Origin: B1 sp964443415
Lineage (GTDB): Bacteria; Bacteroidota; Bacteroidia; UKL13-3
Direction of reading: 5' to 3'
Assembly: GCA_964443415.1 (NCBI GenBank)
Contig: CAYUDC010000003.1
Span: 15,631-79,630, forward strand
Length of the DNA: 64,000 nt
In this document: one piece after another, positions 42,654-50,121 of the stretch
How positions within the stretch are numbered: position 1 is the first letter of the stretch
Layout of the letters: each line of letters opens with the position of its first letter
The notes under the pieces: model-generated
Seen by the model: the letters and a program-made list of their open reading frames with translations, nothing else
Databases searched by the model: none
Told to the model about the DNA's origin: nothing
Position numbers and translations under genes: made by a program

Positions 42654-43655
42654 ATGACAAGAGAAACGATTGTAAGCGGTATTAGGCCAACTGGAAATTT
42701 GCATTTAGGCAATTTTATGGGTGCTGTAAATAATTTTATAAAAATGCAGCATGAACATGATTGTTACTTTTTTATAGCAGACTATCACAGTTTAACCACA
42801 CATCCCAACCCACAAGATTTGCATCAGAATGTGAGGCAAGTTTTAGTGGAGTATTTGGCCTGTGGATTAGACCCAGAAGCTTGCACCTTATATATTCAAA
42901 GTGATTTGCCTCAAATTCCAGAGTTATATATGTTGTTAAACATGCATGCTTACATGGGAGAATTGGAGCGGGTAGCTTCCTTTAAAGAAAAGGCAAGAAC
43001 GCAACCCAATAATATCAATGCAGGTTTATTAACCTATCCGGTATTGATGGCTGCTGACATTATTATTCATAAGGCTACTAAGGTGCCAGTGGGCAAAGAC
43101 CAGGAGCAGCATTTAGAGATGGCTAGAACATTTGGCAATCGTTTTAACAGGATGTATGGGAAAGACATTTTCCCAGAACCTTATGCCTTTAATTATGGCA
43201 AGGAGTTGGTGAAAATTCCTGGTTTGCAAGGCGGAGGTAAAATGAGCAAGAGCGATGGAGACAACAATGTCATTAATCTCATCGACTCGCCAGAGCTGAT
43301 ACGTAAAAAAATGAGCCGAGCGGTAACGGATACGGGGCCTTCGGAACCCAATACGGCGCCTTCGGCGCCTGTTCAAAACCTCTTCGACCTCATGAAAATT
43401 GTTTCTACCGAAGATAAGTTAGCCTTCTACCAACAAGCTTATGCCAATTGTAATATTAGGTATGGCGATTTTAAAAAGGATTTGGCTGAAGACATGATTG
43501 TGTTTCTTGCTCCTGTTAGAGAAAAAATTGCAGACATAGCCGCCAATGATAACTTGTTAAAAAAGGTGGCTAAACAGGGCAAAGAAAAAGCAGCAGAAAG
43601 TGCCGATAAAACCATCAAAGAATGCCGTGATGCAATTGGATTTAGAGGCTTTTAA
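42654..43655 (+). CDS. trpS: Tryptophanyl-tRNA synthetase
   Basis: 333 residues from ATG 42654 (MTRETIVSGIRPTGNLHLGN), 36 codons inside the longest frame; the earlier part is low-complexity and upstream of the class I start consensus. The HIGH-type motif is GNLHLGN (about 14-20) and the KMSKS motif is GGGKMSKSDGDNN (about 193-205). It charges tRNA-Trp. Between residues about 226 and 240 the peptide TGPSEPN is followed by TAPSAPV, encoded by a GC-rich 21-bp tandem repeat unlike the rest of the gene. TTTCTTTG ends 6 bp before the ATG, a near match to a -7 promoter. Confidence 0.95.
   Translation: MTRETIVSGIRPTGNLHLGNFMGAVNNFIKMQHEHDCYFFIADYHSLTTHPNPQDLHQNVRQVLVEYLACGLDPEACTLYIQSDLPQIPELYMLLNMHAYMGELERVASFKEKARTQPNNINAGLLTYPVLMAADIIIHKATKVPVGKDQEQHLEMARTFGNRFNRMYGKDIFPEPYAFNYGKELVKIPGLQGGGKMSKSDGDNNVINLIDSPELIRKKMSRAVTDTGPSEPNTAPSAPVQNLFDLMKIVSTEDKLAFYQQAYANCNIRYGDFKKDLAEDMIVFLAPVREKIADIAANDNLLKKVAKQGKEKAAESADKTIKECRDAIGFRGF
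43331..43372 (+). repeat. GC-rich 21-bp tandem repeat inside trpS
   Basis: TACGGGGCCTTCGGAACC (43331-43348) and TACGGCGCCTTCGGCGCC (43352-43369) repeat with a 21-bp period, keeping the frame. The second unit forms a perfect hairpin, GGCGCC-TTC-GGCGCC (43355-43369). The block is far richer in G/C than the surrounding gene. Confidence 0.7.
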
Positions 43656-43702
43656 TAAAATATTGATGATTATCTAAATGGTTAAATCTGCCTATTTATT
43701 AT

Positions 43703-43710
43703 TATTTTTG
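43703..43710 (+). promoter_or_regulatory. -7 promoter element (TATTTTTG) of the toxin-antitoxin pair
   Basis: TATTTTTG fits TAnnTTTG, 18 bp before ATG 43729. It follows the trpS stop by about 47 bp, so the pair has its own promoter. Confidence 0.5.
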
Positions 43711-43728
43711 AAATAAGCTTAAATAATT

Positions 43729-43932
43729 ATGATTATCGAAAGAACAAAAAATGAGGTAATTTTTAAATTACCATATAATACAGACATTGAGTTGCTGCAA
43801 GACCTAGCTGATTTATTTGAATATAATGAAATTACTAGGAAATCTAAGGCCACTAAAACTCAAGTAGACCAATTTCTAAAATCCTTGAAAAAAGGAAGGT
43901 GGAAAAGAACTAAAAAAGAAATTGGTTTATGA
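43729..43932 (+). CDS. Probable antitoxin of a PIN-domain toxin-antitoxin pair
   Basis: 67 residues, basic C-terminal half (KATKTQVDQFLKSLKKGRWK). Residues about 16-32 (YNTDIELLQDLADLFEYNEI) are predicted helical and begin like short Bacteroidota antitoxins. No classic ribbon-helix-helix or AbrB motif is clear by eye. It overlaps the downstream PIN gene by 4 bp (ATGA), the normal coupling of antitoxin first, toxin second. Family assignment uncertain; function rests on the neighbour. Confidence 0.65.
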   Translation: MIIERTKNEVIFKLPYNTDIELLQDLADLFEYNEITRKSKATKTQVDQFLKSLKKGRWKRTKKEIGL

Positions 43933-44366
43933 GAATTGTGGTTGATTCGAATATTGTTTTCAGTGCAATATTAAATTGCAACAGCAAAATATCTCAAATT
44001 TTATTACAACCAAAATCAAAATTAAACTTCTATTCAACTAGCCAATTACTAGAAGAACTAAATAGGCATAAGGCCAAGATTCAAAAAATTTCAAAGTATT
44101 CTGATCATGATTTAGAAAGAGTAATTGGAATCATTACAAGTAAAATTAGATTCATTAATTTAAACCTAATTCCTAAAGAAATTTATATAAAAGCCGAGCA
44201 ATTACTAAAGGATATTGACATTGACGATACCGAATTTGTGGCCTTAACTGAACATACAAAAGCAAAACTTTGGACTGGCGATAAGGAGTTAATAAAAGGG
44301 TTGAAAGCAAAAAATTGGAACAAGTTTATAACAACTGAGGACCTTTATATTAAGTTGAAGAGTTAG
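43929..44366 (+). CDS. PIN-domain ribonuclease, probable toxin (VapC-like)
   Basis: 145 residues. The N-terminus MRIVVDSNIVFSAIL carries the first acidic ligand Asp6. Further PIN acids are Glu43 in QLLEELNRHK, Asp99/Asp100 in DIDIDDTEFVALTEHT and Asp118 in LWTGDKEL, giving the usual four-acid metal site. The order and LWTGDKELIKGL block match the COG1569-type PIN group of putative toxins. It should cut RNA when freed from the antitoxin. The pair sits between trpS and a small membrane protein, with low-GC sequence, and could be mobile. Confidence 0.82.
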   Translation: MRIVVDSNIVFSAILNCNSKISQILLQPKSKLNFYSTSQLLEELNRHKAKIQKISKYSDHDLERVIGIITSKIRFINLNLIPKEIYIKAEQLLKDIDIDDTEFVALTEHTKAKLWTGDKELIKGLKAKNWNKFITTEDLYIKLKS

Positions 44367-44415
44367 TTTTTTTTAAAATATTTTATTAACAAACTAATTT
44401 TCAATGCCCCAAAAA

Positions 44416-44634
44416 TCACTTTACTGGTAATTTAGGAATAGGCAAGGCTTTGCCTTCACGTTTCATTTTCCCTACTTCTTGTATTATTTCTTGCTCGATG
44501 GTCTTATCTACCTCTTGCTTAAATAAATCTATCACATCTACTTCTGCAACTATTAAGATAATTGCCAGCACACATAAAAACCCTATACTGGCCAGCGTAA
44601 TGAGCAATTTAGCTGCTTGTTTTTGTTGTTCCAT
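44416..44634 (-). CDS. Small single-pass membrane protein
   Basis: 72 residues. One hydrophobic helix LLITLASIGFLCVLAIILIV (about 10-29) is followed by an acidic/amphipathic region (DVIDLFKQEVDKTIEQEII) and a tail KALPIPKLPVK. No family recognised. It lies 3 bp after the secreted protein gene on the same strand, so the two are probably cotranscribed and may work together at the membrane. Confidence 0.6.
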   Translation of the reverse strand: MEQQKQAAKLLITLASIGFLCVLAIILIVAEVDVIDLFKQEVDKTIEQEIIQEVGKMKREGKALPIPKLPVK

Positions 44635-44637
44635 AGC

Positions 44638-45894
44638 TTAGGTTTTTTGCTTTTTCTTTTGGGCTGATGGAAACAGCACATTATTTAAAATTAAACGATA
44701 ACCTGGCGAATTAGGGTGCAAATTTAAATCTGTTGGCGGCTCTCCTACCTGATGCTGGTAGTCTTCTGGGTCGTGTCCGCCGTAAAAAGTCCATGTACCC
44801 TTGCCCGCAGTGCCATGAATATACCTAGCTTCGTTTAAAGATTTATTCTCCCCTAAAATTAGCACCTCAGATTTAATATAAGGTTTTCTAAAGGCAGTGG
44901 TTTGACCCCAAAATCCCTTGACTGTGCTGGTATGATTTTGATTTAACATGGTGGGCACCATATCCCATTTGGCACTAAATTCAAACAATGTAAATACATC
45001 ATTGTCTTCGGTAACTGGGCGTGTTCCTTGCATGGCATCAATATAACTATGCTCATACACCATTGGATCAAGGTATAAACGATAATCTTTAAAGGCAAAG
45101 CCTCTGCTAAAATCTAGCTTCTTATCTGCAGACCAATCTGCTGCATCCCCATCAAACACCTGGTCGCAAATATCCACCCCATCCGCAGCCAAGGCAATAT
45201 CCCAAGTATCGGTGGCACTGCACATAGCAAACATAAAGCCACCTCCAAGCACATAATCTCTAATCTTTTTGGCAACTGCCAGTTTTAAATCGCTCACCTT
45301 GGTAAAACCATGTTTAGCCGCCATAGCTTCTGCCTCTCTTACTTCGGCTTGGTACCATGCTGCATGCGCAAAAGCCGAATAAAACTTCCCATACTGCCCG
45401 GTAAAGTCTTCATGATGCACATGTAACCAATCATATAAAGGCAGTTTGTTTTGTAGTACTTCATCGTCGTACACTACGTCATAGGGAATTTCGGCATAGG
45501 TTAAAACCAAGGTAACGGCATCGTCCCAAGGTTGCTTGGTTTTTGGACTGTAAACTGCAATTTTAGGAGCTTTTAAAAGCTTTACTAATTCCATGTTTAC
45601 ATCGGGTTTGGCTATTTGAAGCAAAATTTCAGATACTTGCCCTTCGCTAATTACTTCGTAACTCACACCCCTCACCCTGCATTCTTTTTCGGTGGCATCA
45701 TTTAGCATCATCATAAAACTGCCACCCTTGTAGTTAAGTAACCAGTTAACTTCTTGATCTTGCTTGAGTAACCAAAATGCCAAGCCATAGGCTTTTAAAT
45801 GATTCTTTTGGGCTGCATCCATTGGAATCAATATCCTTGTGGCGCTGGCTTGTGCAGCAATAAATAAAAATAATATAATGAGCCATTTACGCAT
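44638..45894 (-). CDS. Secreted protein of the Bacteroidota so-called asparagine synthetase B group
   Basis: 418 residues with a signal peptide (LIILFLFIAAQASA). The sequence has none of the marks of asparagine synthetase: no N-terminal Cys2 and no SGGxDS ATP loop. Instead it looks like a class I glutamine-amidotransferase/DJ-1-type alpha-beta fold: ILIPMDAAQKNHLKAYGLAF, KIAVYSPKTKQPWDDAVTL, YDWLHVHHEDFTGQYGKFY, and GGGFMFAMCSATDTWDIALA with a candidate nucleophile Cys in MCSAT. Close homologues carry the asparagine synthetase B label in databases from what I recall, which is probably wrong. Periplasmic or secreted; a downstream 72-residue membrane protein follows. Confidence 0.6.
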   Translation of the reverse strand: MRKWLIILFLFIAAQASATRILIPMDAAQKNHLKAYGLAFWLLKQDQEVNWLLNYKGGSFMMMLNDATEKECRVRGVSYEVISEGQVSEILLQIAKPDVNMELVKLLKAPKIAVYSPKTKQPWDDAVTLVLTYAEIPYDVVYDDEVLQNKLPLYDWLHVHHEDFTGQYGKFYSAFAHAAWYQAEVREAEAMAAKHGFTKVSDLKLAVAKKIRDYVLGGGFMFAMCSATDTWDIALAADGVDICDQVFDGDAADWSADKKLDFSRGFAFKDYRLYLDPMVYEHSYIDAMQGTRPVTEDNDVFTLFEFSAKWDMVPTMLNQNHTSTVKGFWGQTTAFRKPYIKSEVLILGENKSLNEARYIHGTAGKGTWTFYGGHDPEDYQHQVGEPPTDLNLHPNSPGYRLILNNVLFPSAQKKKQKT

Positions 45895-45906
45895 GATTCA
45901 AATATG

Positions 45907-46662
45907 CTAATTAGATTGGATACTTTTTGAAATAAGATTGTAAATTTCTAATAAATGTTGCTCGGATGCTAAGATTTCTCTATGAATGTTTAAACTTAGC
46001 TCATCGCCTCTTTTGGCGGGGCCCGTTTGGGCTTGGCTGGCAGAAAGTGTATCTAATTTTAAAACGGTTTCTAGCATTAATGGCTTTAAGTGATTCAATG
46101 ACAAGTTATTTTTCTTCAAAAAATCCTCCATTAAAACGTACAAATGATTGCTAAAATTATTCACGAATACCGCAGACACATGCAGCTTCTGCCTTTGGGA
46201 TTCATCAGCAAACACGGCCTTTCTTCCTATGGTATCAGCGGTTATTTCTAAAATTCGTTTGTTCTCTTCGTTGTTGGCATCTACCACAATTGGTATGTTT
46301 TTAAAATCTAATTCCCGGTTTTCGCTAAAGGTTTGTATAGGCCAAAAAACGCCATAGTTTGGGTGCATTTGTAAGATGTTGCTTGGCAAAATGCCAGAGC
46401 AATGCAACACAATGGCATTGGTTTGTAAGGTATTTGCTAACTCCTCCACCGCACTATCAGAAACAGCTAAAATTAAAATGTCGGTTTGATCCGACGCCGC
46501 CTGAAGCGTATCCGCCAAAGGGATTTGATAGGTGCTCGACAAAATTTGGCCAGCTTGTTTATTCCTGGCCCAAAGTTGCACCAATTCTAGGTTAGAGCCT
46601 TTAAGGGCTTTTATTAAATGCTTGGCTAACCTGCCGCTTCCTGCTATGGATACTTTAATCAT
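45907..46662 (-). CDS. Rossmann-like/DUF2520 NAD(P)-binding protein
   Basis: 251 residues from ATG 46662 (MIKVSIAGSGRLAKHLIKAL); the longer frame to 46695 would overrun a promoter. The N-terminal dinucleotide-binding glycine loop is IAGSGRLAKHL. ILILAVSDSAVEELAN and VLHCSGILPSNIL follow, then FWPIQTFSENRELDFKNIPI. The C-terminal about 115 residues (KLHVSAVFVNNFSNHLYVLM; ETVLKLDTLSASQAQTGPAK; RGD) match DUF2520, an all-helical partner domain. These F420/ProC-like proteins are unassigned reductases or dehydrogenases. Confidence 0.85.
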   Translation of the reverse strand: MIKVSIAGSGRLAKHLIKALKGSNLELVQLWARNKQAGQILSSTYQIPLADTLQAASDQTDILILAVSDSAVEELANTLQTNAIVLHCSGILPSNILQMHPNYGVFWPIQTFSENRELDFKNIPIVVDANNEENKRILEITADTIGRKAVFADESQRQKLHVSAVFVNNFSNHLYVLMEDFLKKNNLSLNHLKPLMLETVLKLDTLSASQAQTGPAKRGDELSLNIHREILASEQHLLEIYNLISKSIQSN

Positions 46663-46671
46663 GTGTTGGTT

Positions 46672-46701
46672 CAAAACTATTGATAATATTGACAACTCAA
46701 A
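46672..46701 (-). promoter_or_regulatory. Complete Bacteroidota promoter (-33/-7) of the DUF2520 gene
   Basis: On the minus strand TTTG (46698-46701) is followed after 18 bp by TAGTTTTG (46672-46679), matching TTTG-N17-20-TAnnTTTG. It ends 9 bp before ATG 46662 and decides that start. Confidence 0.65.
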
Positions 46702-46706
46702 AGTTC

Positions 46707-46722
46707 AGTAACTCAAGTTACT
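46707..46722. promoter_or_regulatory. Inverted repeat AGTAACT-CA-AGTTACT, operator candidate
   Basis: Seven-bp perfect arms with a 2-bp centre lie just upstream of the -33 element of the DUF2520 promoter, in the spacer shared with the divergent AIM24 gene. The position fits a dimeric regulator of both genes. No regulator is identified. Confidence 0.45.
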
Positions 46723-46798
46723 TAAAAAATGTGCATATTTTGCTTTTTTCGTTTTTCGAAATTTGGATAATATTGAACAAAGAACAAAATCGAAATTT

Positions 46799-47593
46799 AT
46801 GATTAGTAACCATGAAATAGACTACCGCATTTTTGGTAGCGAAATGCAATGTGTAGAAATTGAACTAGACCCAAATGAAACCGTCATGGCAGAGCCTGGT
46901 TCCTTTATGATGATGAACGATGGCGTTCAAATGAACACCATTTTTGGCGATGGCTCACAGCAACAAAGCGGCATATTTGGCAAGTTAATGTCGGCAGGAA
47001 AAAGACTGTTAACAGGCGAAAGCTTGTTTATGACAGCCTATACCAATATGGGTTCGGGCAAAAAAACGGTGACTTTTGCTTCTCCCTATCCAGGTAAAAT
47101 CATTCCTATCGATTTAAGTAAGATGGGTGGCAAAATGACTTGCCAAAAAGATTCGTTCTTATGCGCAGCTAAAGGCGTGAGCGTGGGCATTGAGTTTCAA
47201 AAGAAACTTGGAACAGGCTTGTTTGGTGGAGAAGGATTTATCATGCAAAAACTAGAAGGCGATGGAATGGCTTTTGTGCATGCTGGCGGACATGTAGAAG
47301 AACGTGAATTGATGCCTGGTGAATTGTTAAAAGTAGATACCGGCTGTATCGTAGCCTTTACCAAGGAAGTAGATTATGATATTCAGTTTGTAGGTGGAAT
47401 TAAAAACACCTTGTTTGGTGGCGAAGGTGTATTTTATGCTACCCTAAGAGGCCCTGGTAAAGTTTGGATTCAGTCTTTACCCATTAGCAGGTTGGCTGGA
47501 AGAATCTTGCAGTATGGCAGCGTAGGTGGAAGACGCGAAGAAGGCAGTATATTAGGAGGCTTAGGCAATATCCTAGATGGCGATGGATATTAA
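46799..47593 (+). CDS. AIM24-family (TIGR00266) protein
   Basis: 264 residues from ATG 46799 (MISNHEIDYRIFGSEMQCVE); a TTG further out at 46763 would add 12 residues that do not look conserved. The beta-rich body has LDPNETVMAEPGSFMMMNDG, ESLFMTAYTNMGSGKKTVTF, GGEGFIMQKLEGDGMAFVHA and GPGKVWIQSLPISRLAGRI, matching the AIM24/TIGR00266 group, glycine-rich in its second half. Function unknown in bacteria; the mitochondrial homologue affects inner-membrane organisation. It overlaps the ACMSD gene by up to 17 bp, so the two are coupled. Confidence 0.87.
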   Translation: MISNHEIDYRIFGSEMQCVEIELDPNETVMAEPGSFMMMNDGVQMNTIFGDGSQQQSGIFGKLMSAGKRLLTGESLFMTAYTNMGSGKKTVTFASPYPGKIIPIDLSKMGGKMTCQKDSFLCAAKGVSVGIEFQKKLGTGLFGGEGFIMQKLEGDGMAFVHAGGHVEERELMPGELLKVDTGCIVAFTKEVDYDIQFVGGIKNTLFGGEGVFYATLRGPGKVWIQSLPISRLAGRILQYGSVGGRREEGSILGGLGNILDGDGY

Positions 47594-48602
47594 GAAAATT
47601 GATGTTCACGCGCATATCCTCCCAGAGTTTATGCCCAACCTTAAAGAGCGTTATGGCTATGGAGAGGAATTTATTTACCTCGATCATTTTCAGCCAGGGC
47701 GCGCCAATATGATGAAAGCAGATGGTACTTTTTTTAGAACCATCGACGAGCTCTGCTGGAACCCAGAATCCATTATTGATCACATGGATAAACATGGCGT
47801 AGAACTTATGGCATTGTCTATTGTACCTGTATTGTTTTATTACTGGGCAAAGCCAGAGCATACACATGAGTGGGCGCAGTATTATAATAACCATGTAGCT
47901 AAAATTCAAGAATCTTATCCTAAACGATTTGTTGGATTGGGCACCCTTCCCATGCAAGACATTACTAGGGCTTGTGAAGAATTGTCGCGTTGTAAGTATG
48001 AATTGAACCTACCTGGCGTTGAAATTGGAACGCACATAGAGCATAGAAATTTAGACGACCCCTACTATTATCCTTTTTACGAAACCGCAGAGAAACTGGG
48101 TATGTGCATTTTTGTGCATCCTTGGGATATGATGGGTCAAGATAGAATGCCTAAGTATTTCTTGCCATGGCTAGTAGGCATGCCAGCAGAAACTTCCTTG
48201 GCTATTTGCAGCATGATATTCGGTGGAATCTTTGATAAATATCCTAAGCTAAGGGTGTTATTTGCCCACGGCGGAGGCTGCTTTCCACAAACCATTGGCA
48301 GAATAAGCCACGCTTACCATGCCAGACCAGATTTGTGCAATGTGCATAAGGTGGCCGACCCAAGAACTTATACCGACAAATTCTATATCGACTCTTTGGT
48401 ACACGACGACGAAACCTTTGAATTTCTATTGAAGATGTTTGGACCAGATAAAATTGCCATGGGCTCTGATTTCCCTTTTCCATTAGGCGATTTAGAACAT
48501 GGCAAGTTCATAGAATTAATGAAAGATTTGTCTGAAGAAACCAAACTTAAACTCCTAAGAACTTCTGCCTTAAACTGGCTGGGGATTGATTTGGGGGAAT
48601 AG
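47577..48602 (+). CDS. Amidohydrolase, probable ACMS decarboxylase
   Basis: 341 residues; ATG 47577 or 47583 could start it. The metal site begins KIDVHAHILPEF (H-x-H), continues with the His of CIFVHPWDMMGQDRMPKYF (a strongly ACMSD-like block) and LFAHGGGCFPQTIGR, and ends with the Asp of MGSDFPFPLGDLEHG. 2-Amino-3-carboxymuconate-6-semialdehyde decarboxylase acts in kynurenine/tryptophan breakdown, removing CO2 without hydrolysis and using Zn. No other kynurenine gene is in the window; a related decarboxylase of the same family is possible. It is coupled to AIM24. Confidence 0.83.
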   Translation: MAMDIKKIDVHAHILPEFMPNLKERYGYGEEFIYLDHFQPGRANMMKADGTFFRTIDELCWNPESIIDHMDKHGVELMALSIVPVLFYYWAKPEHTHEWAQYYNNHVAKIQESYPKRFVGLGTLPMQDITRACEELSRCKYELNLPGVEIGTHIEHRNLDDPYYYPFYETAEKLGMCIFVHPWDMMGQDRMPKYFLPWLVGMPAETSLAICSMIFGGIFDKYPKLRVLFAHGGGCFPQTIGRISHAYHARPDLCNVHKVADPRTYTDKFYIDSLVHDDETFEFLLKMFGPDKIAMGSDFPFPLGDLEHGKFIELMKDLSEETKLKLLRTSALNWLGIDLGE

Positions 48603-48627
48603 TTAACTTTCTTATATCCATATCCCT

Positions 48628-48689
48628 AATCTACAAATTCACCTAAATTCGTTGATTGTAATCTACGAATTTGCGTGAATTTGTAGATT
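48628..48689. repeat. 24-bp intergenic inverted repeat (hairpin, MITE-like)
   Basis: AATCTACAAATTCACCTAAA... at 48628-48651 pairs with ...GTGAATTTGTAGATT at 48666-48689: 24-bp arms with two mismatches and a 14-bp loop. A third copy of AATCTACRAATT at 48660-48671 lets the right half fold on itself instead. The element lies between ACMSD and trxB, with an 18-bp AT palindrome TTTAATTTTAAAATTAAA further on at 48742-48759. No gene is seen in this 198-bp spacer. Confidence 0.7.
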
Positions 48690-48800
48690 TCAAAAAGCCC
48701 ATTTATCAAATACCATCATGCAAACTTTGACGACTTTGTTTTTTAATTTTAAAATTAAAGCATGATTATTGACAATAAAATAATAACGTAATTTAATTGT

Positions 48801-49757
48801 ATGAATACACCAGAAAAAATTGAATGCTTAATTGTTGGCTCAGGGCCAGCAGGCTATACAGCTGCTATCTACGCAGCGCGTGCCGATATGAAACCTGTTA
48901 TGTATGCAGGAATGCAACCGGGCGGTCAGCTTACCATTACCACCGATGTAGAGAACTATCCGGGCTACCCAGATGGTATCATGGGACCAGAAATGATGGA
49001 GCAATTTAGAAAGCAAGCAGAGCGTTTTGGCACCGACATTCGCTATGGCATGATTACCTCTGTTGACTTTAGCGGTAAACCTCCTTACAAATTAATAGCA
49101 GACGAAAGTCATGAAATATTGGCCGAAACTGTCATTATTGCAACTGGTGCAAGTGCCAAATGGTTAGGCATTCCATCAGAAGAAAAATTAAATGGCCGTG
49201 GTGTGAGTGCTTGTGCTGTTTGTGATGGATTTTTCTTTAGAGGAAAAGATGTTGCCATTGTTGGTGCTGGAGATACCGCTTGTGAAGAGGCTTCTTACCT
49301 AGCTAAAATTTGCAGCAAAGTGTATATGATTGTAAGACGTGATGAATTTAGAGCTTCCAAAGCCATGCAACATCGCGTATTAAACACGCCAAACATTGAA
49401 GTAATTTTTAATGCAGTAACAGAAGAAATCCTTGGAGAAAATGCTGTAGAAGGTGCTCGCTTAAAGGTTGGTTCAAACGGAGAAACCAGAACCATTGATG
49501 TAAAAGGGTTCTTTGTAGCCATCGGACATCAACCCAACACAGGCATCTTTAAAGACTATTTGGATATGGATGAAACTGGTTACTTGCTTACCGTTCCGGG
49601 CACCAGCAAAACCAATGTAGAAGGCGTATTTGCTTGTGGAGATGCACAAGACAAAGTGTATAGACAAGCTGTAACTGCTGCTGGAAGCGGTTGTATGGCT
49701 GCTTTGGATGCCGAGCGTTATTTAGCCGCTAAACATTCTCCTGTTGCCCACGCATGA
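48801..49757 (+). CDS. trxB: Thioredoxin reductase
   Basis: 318 residues. The FAD loop is IVGSGPAGYTAAIYAARA (about 11-28), the redox-active pair SACAVCDGFFF (Cys138, Cys141), the NADPH loop VAIVGAGDTACEEASYLAK, and the C-terminal FAD block GVFACGDAQDKVYRQAVTAA. It reduces thioredoxin with NADPH. The stop overlaps ytxJ (ATGA), which ties it to bacillithiol-type thiol chemistry. A low-molecular-weight-thiol or ferredoxin-type variant is unlikely given the intact CxxC. Confidence 0.95.
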   Translation: MNTPEKIECLIVGSGPAGYTAAIYAARADMKPVMYAGMQPGGQLTITTDVENYPGYPDGIMGPEMMEQFRKQAERFGTDIRYGMITSVDFSGKPPYKLIADESHEILAETVIIATGASAKWLGIPSEEKLNGRGVSACAVCDGFFFRGKDVAIVGAGDTACEEASYLAKICSKVYMIVRRDEFRASKAMQHRVLNTPNIEVIFNAVTEEILGENAVEGARLKVGSNGETRTIDVKGFFVAIGHQPNTGIFKDYLDMDETGYLLTVPGTSKTNVEGVFACGDAQDKVYRQAVTAAGSGCMAALDAERYLAAKHSPVAHA

Positions 49758-50092
49758 ACTGGAAGTCACTAAGCTCTATAGAGCAATTAAATGAAATTGA
49801 TGCGGAAAGCAAAAGTAAGCCCGTATTGATTTTTAAACATAGCACACGTTGTAGCATTAGCTCTACGGCCTTAAGCAGGTTCGAAAGAAGCTATGATGCC
49901 CAACATGATGCATTGATAGCATTTTATTTCCTAGACTTGTTAAAGCATAGAGACATTTCTAATGCCATTGCAAACAAGTATCAAGTAGAGCATCAATCGC
50001 CACAAGCCTTGCTTATCCATCATGGCAAAAGCACTTTTGATAGCTCTCATTTCGAGATTGATTATCAAGAAATCATACAGAAAGTATCATAA
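49754..50092 (+). CDS. ytxJ: Bacillithiol-system monothiol protein YtxJ
   Basis: 112 residues with a thioredoxin-like fold. The active-site region is LIFKHSTRCSISSTALSRFE with a single Cys33, the YtxJ arrangement. FYFLDLLKHRDISNAIANKY and SPQALLIHHGK follow. YtxJ-family monothiol bacilliredoxins remove bacillithiol from proteins and occur in Bacteroidota and Firmicutes that make it. It is coupled to trxB by a 4-bp overlap and followed by a terminator. Confidence 0.88.
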   Translation: MNWKSLSSIEQLNEIDAESKSKPVLIFKHSTRCSISSTALSRFERSYDAQHDALIAFYFLDLLKHRDISNAIANKYQVEHQSPQALLIHHGKSTFDSSHFEIDYQEIIQKVS

Positions 50093-50118
50093 AAAAAGGG
50101 GCCCTAAAGCCCCTTTTT
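50091..50118. terminator. Bidirectional rho-independent terminator (trxB-ytxJ / parC)
   Basis: AAAAAAAGGGGC pairs with GCCCCTTTTTT around CCTAAA, with A and T tracts on both sides. It serves the convergent ytxJ and parC genes. Confidence 0.9.
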
Positions 50119-50121
50119 TAT

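Noticed and set aside
44638..45894. Asparagine synthetase B name for the secreted protein
   Set aside because: No Cys2 glutaminase start and no SGGxDS loop, and it carries a signal peptide.
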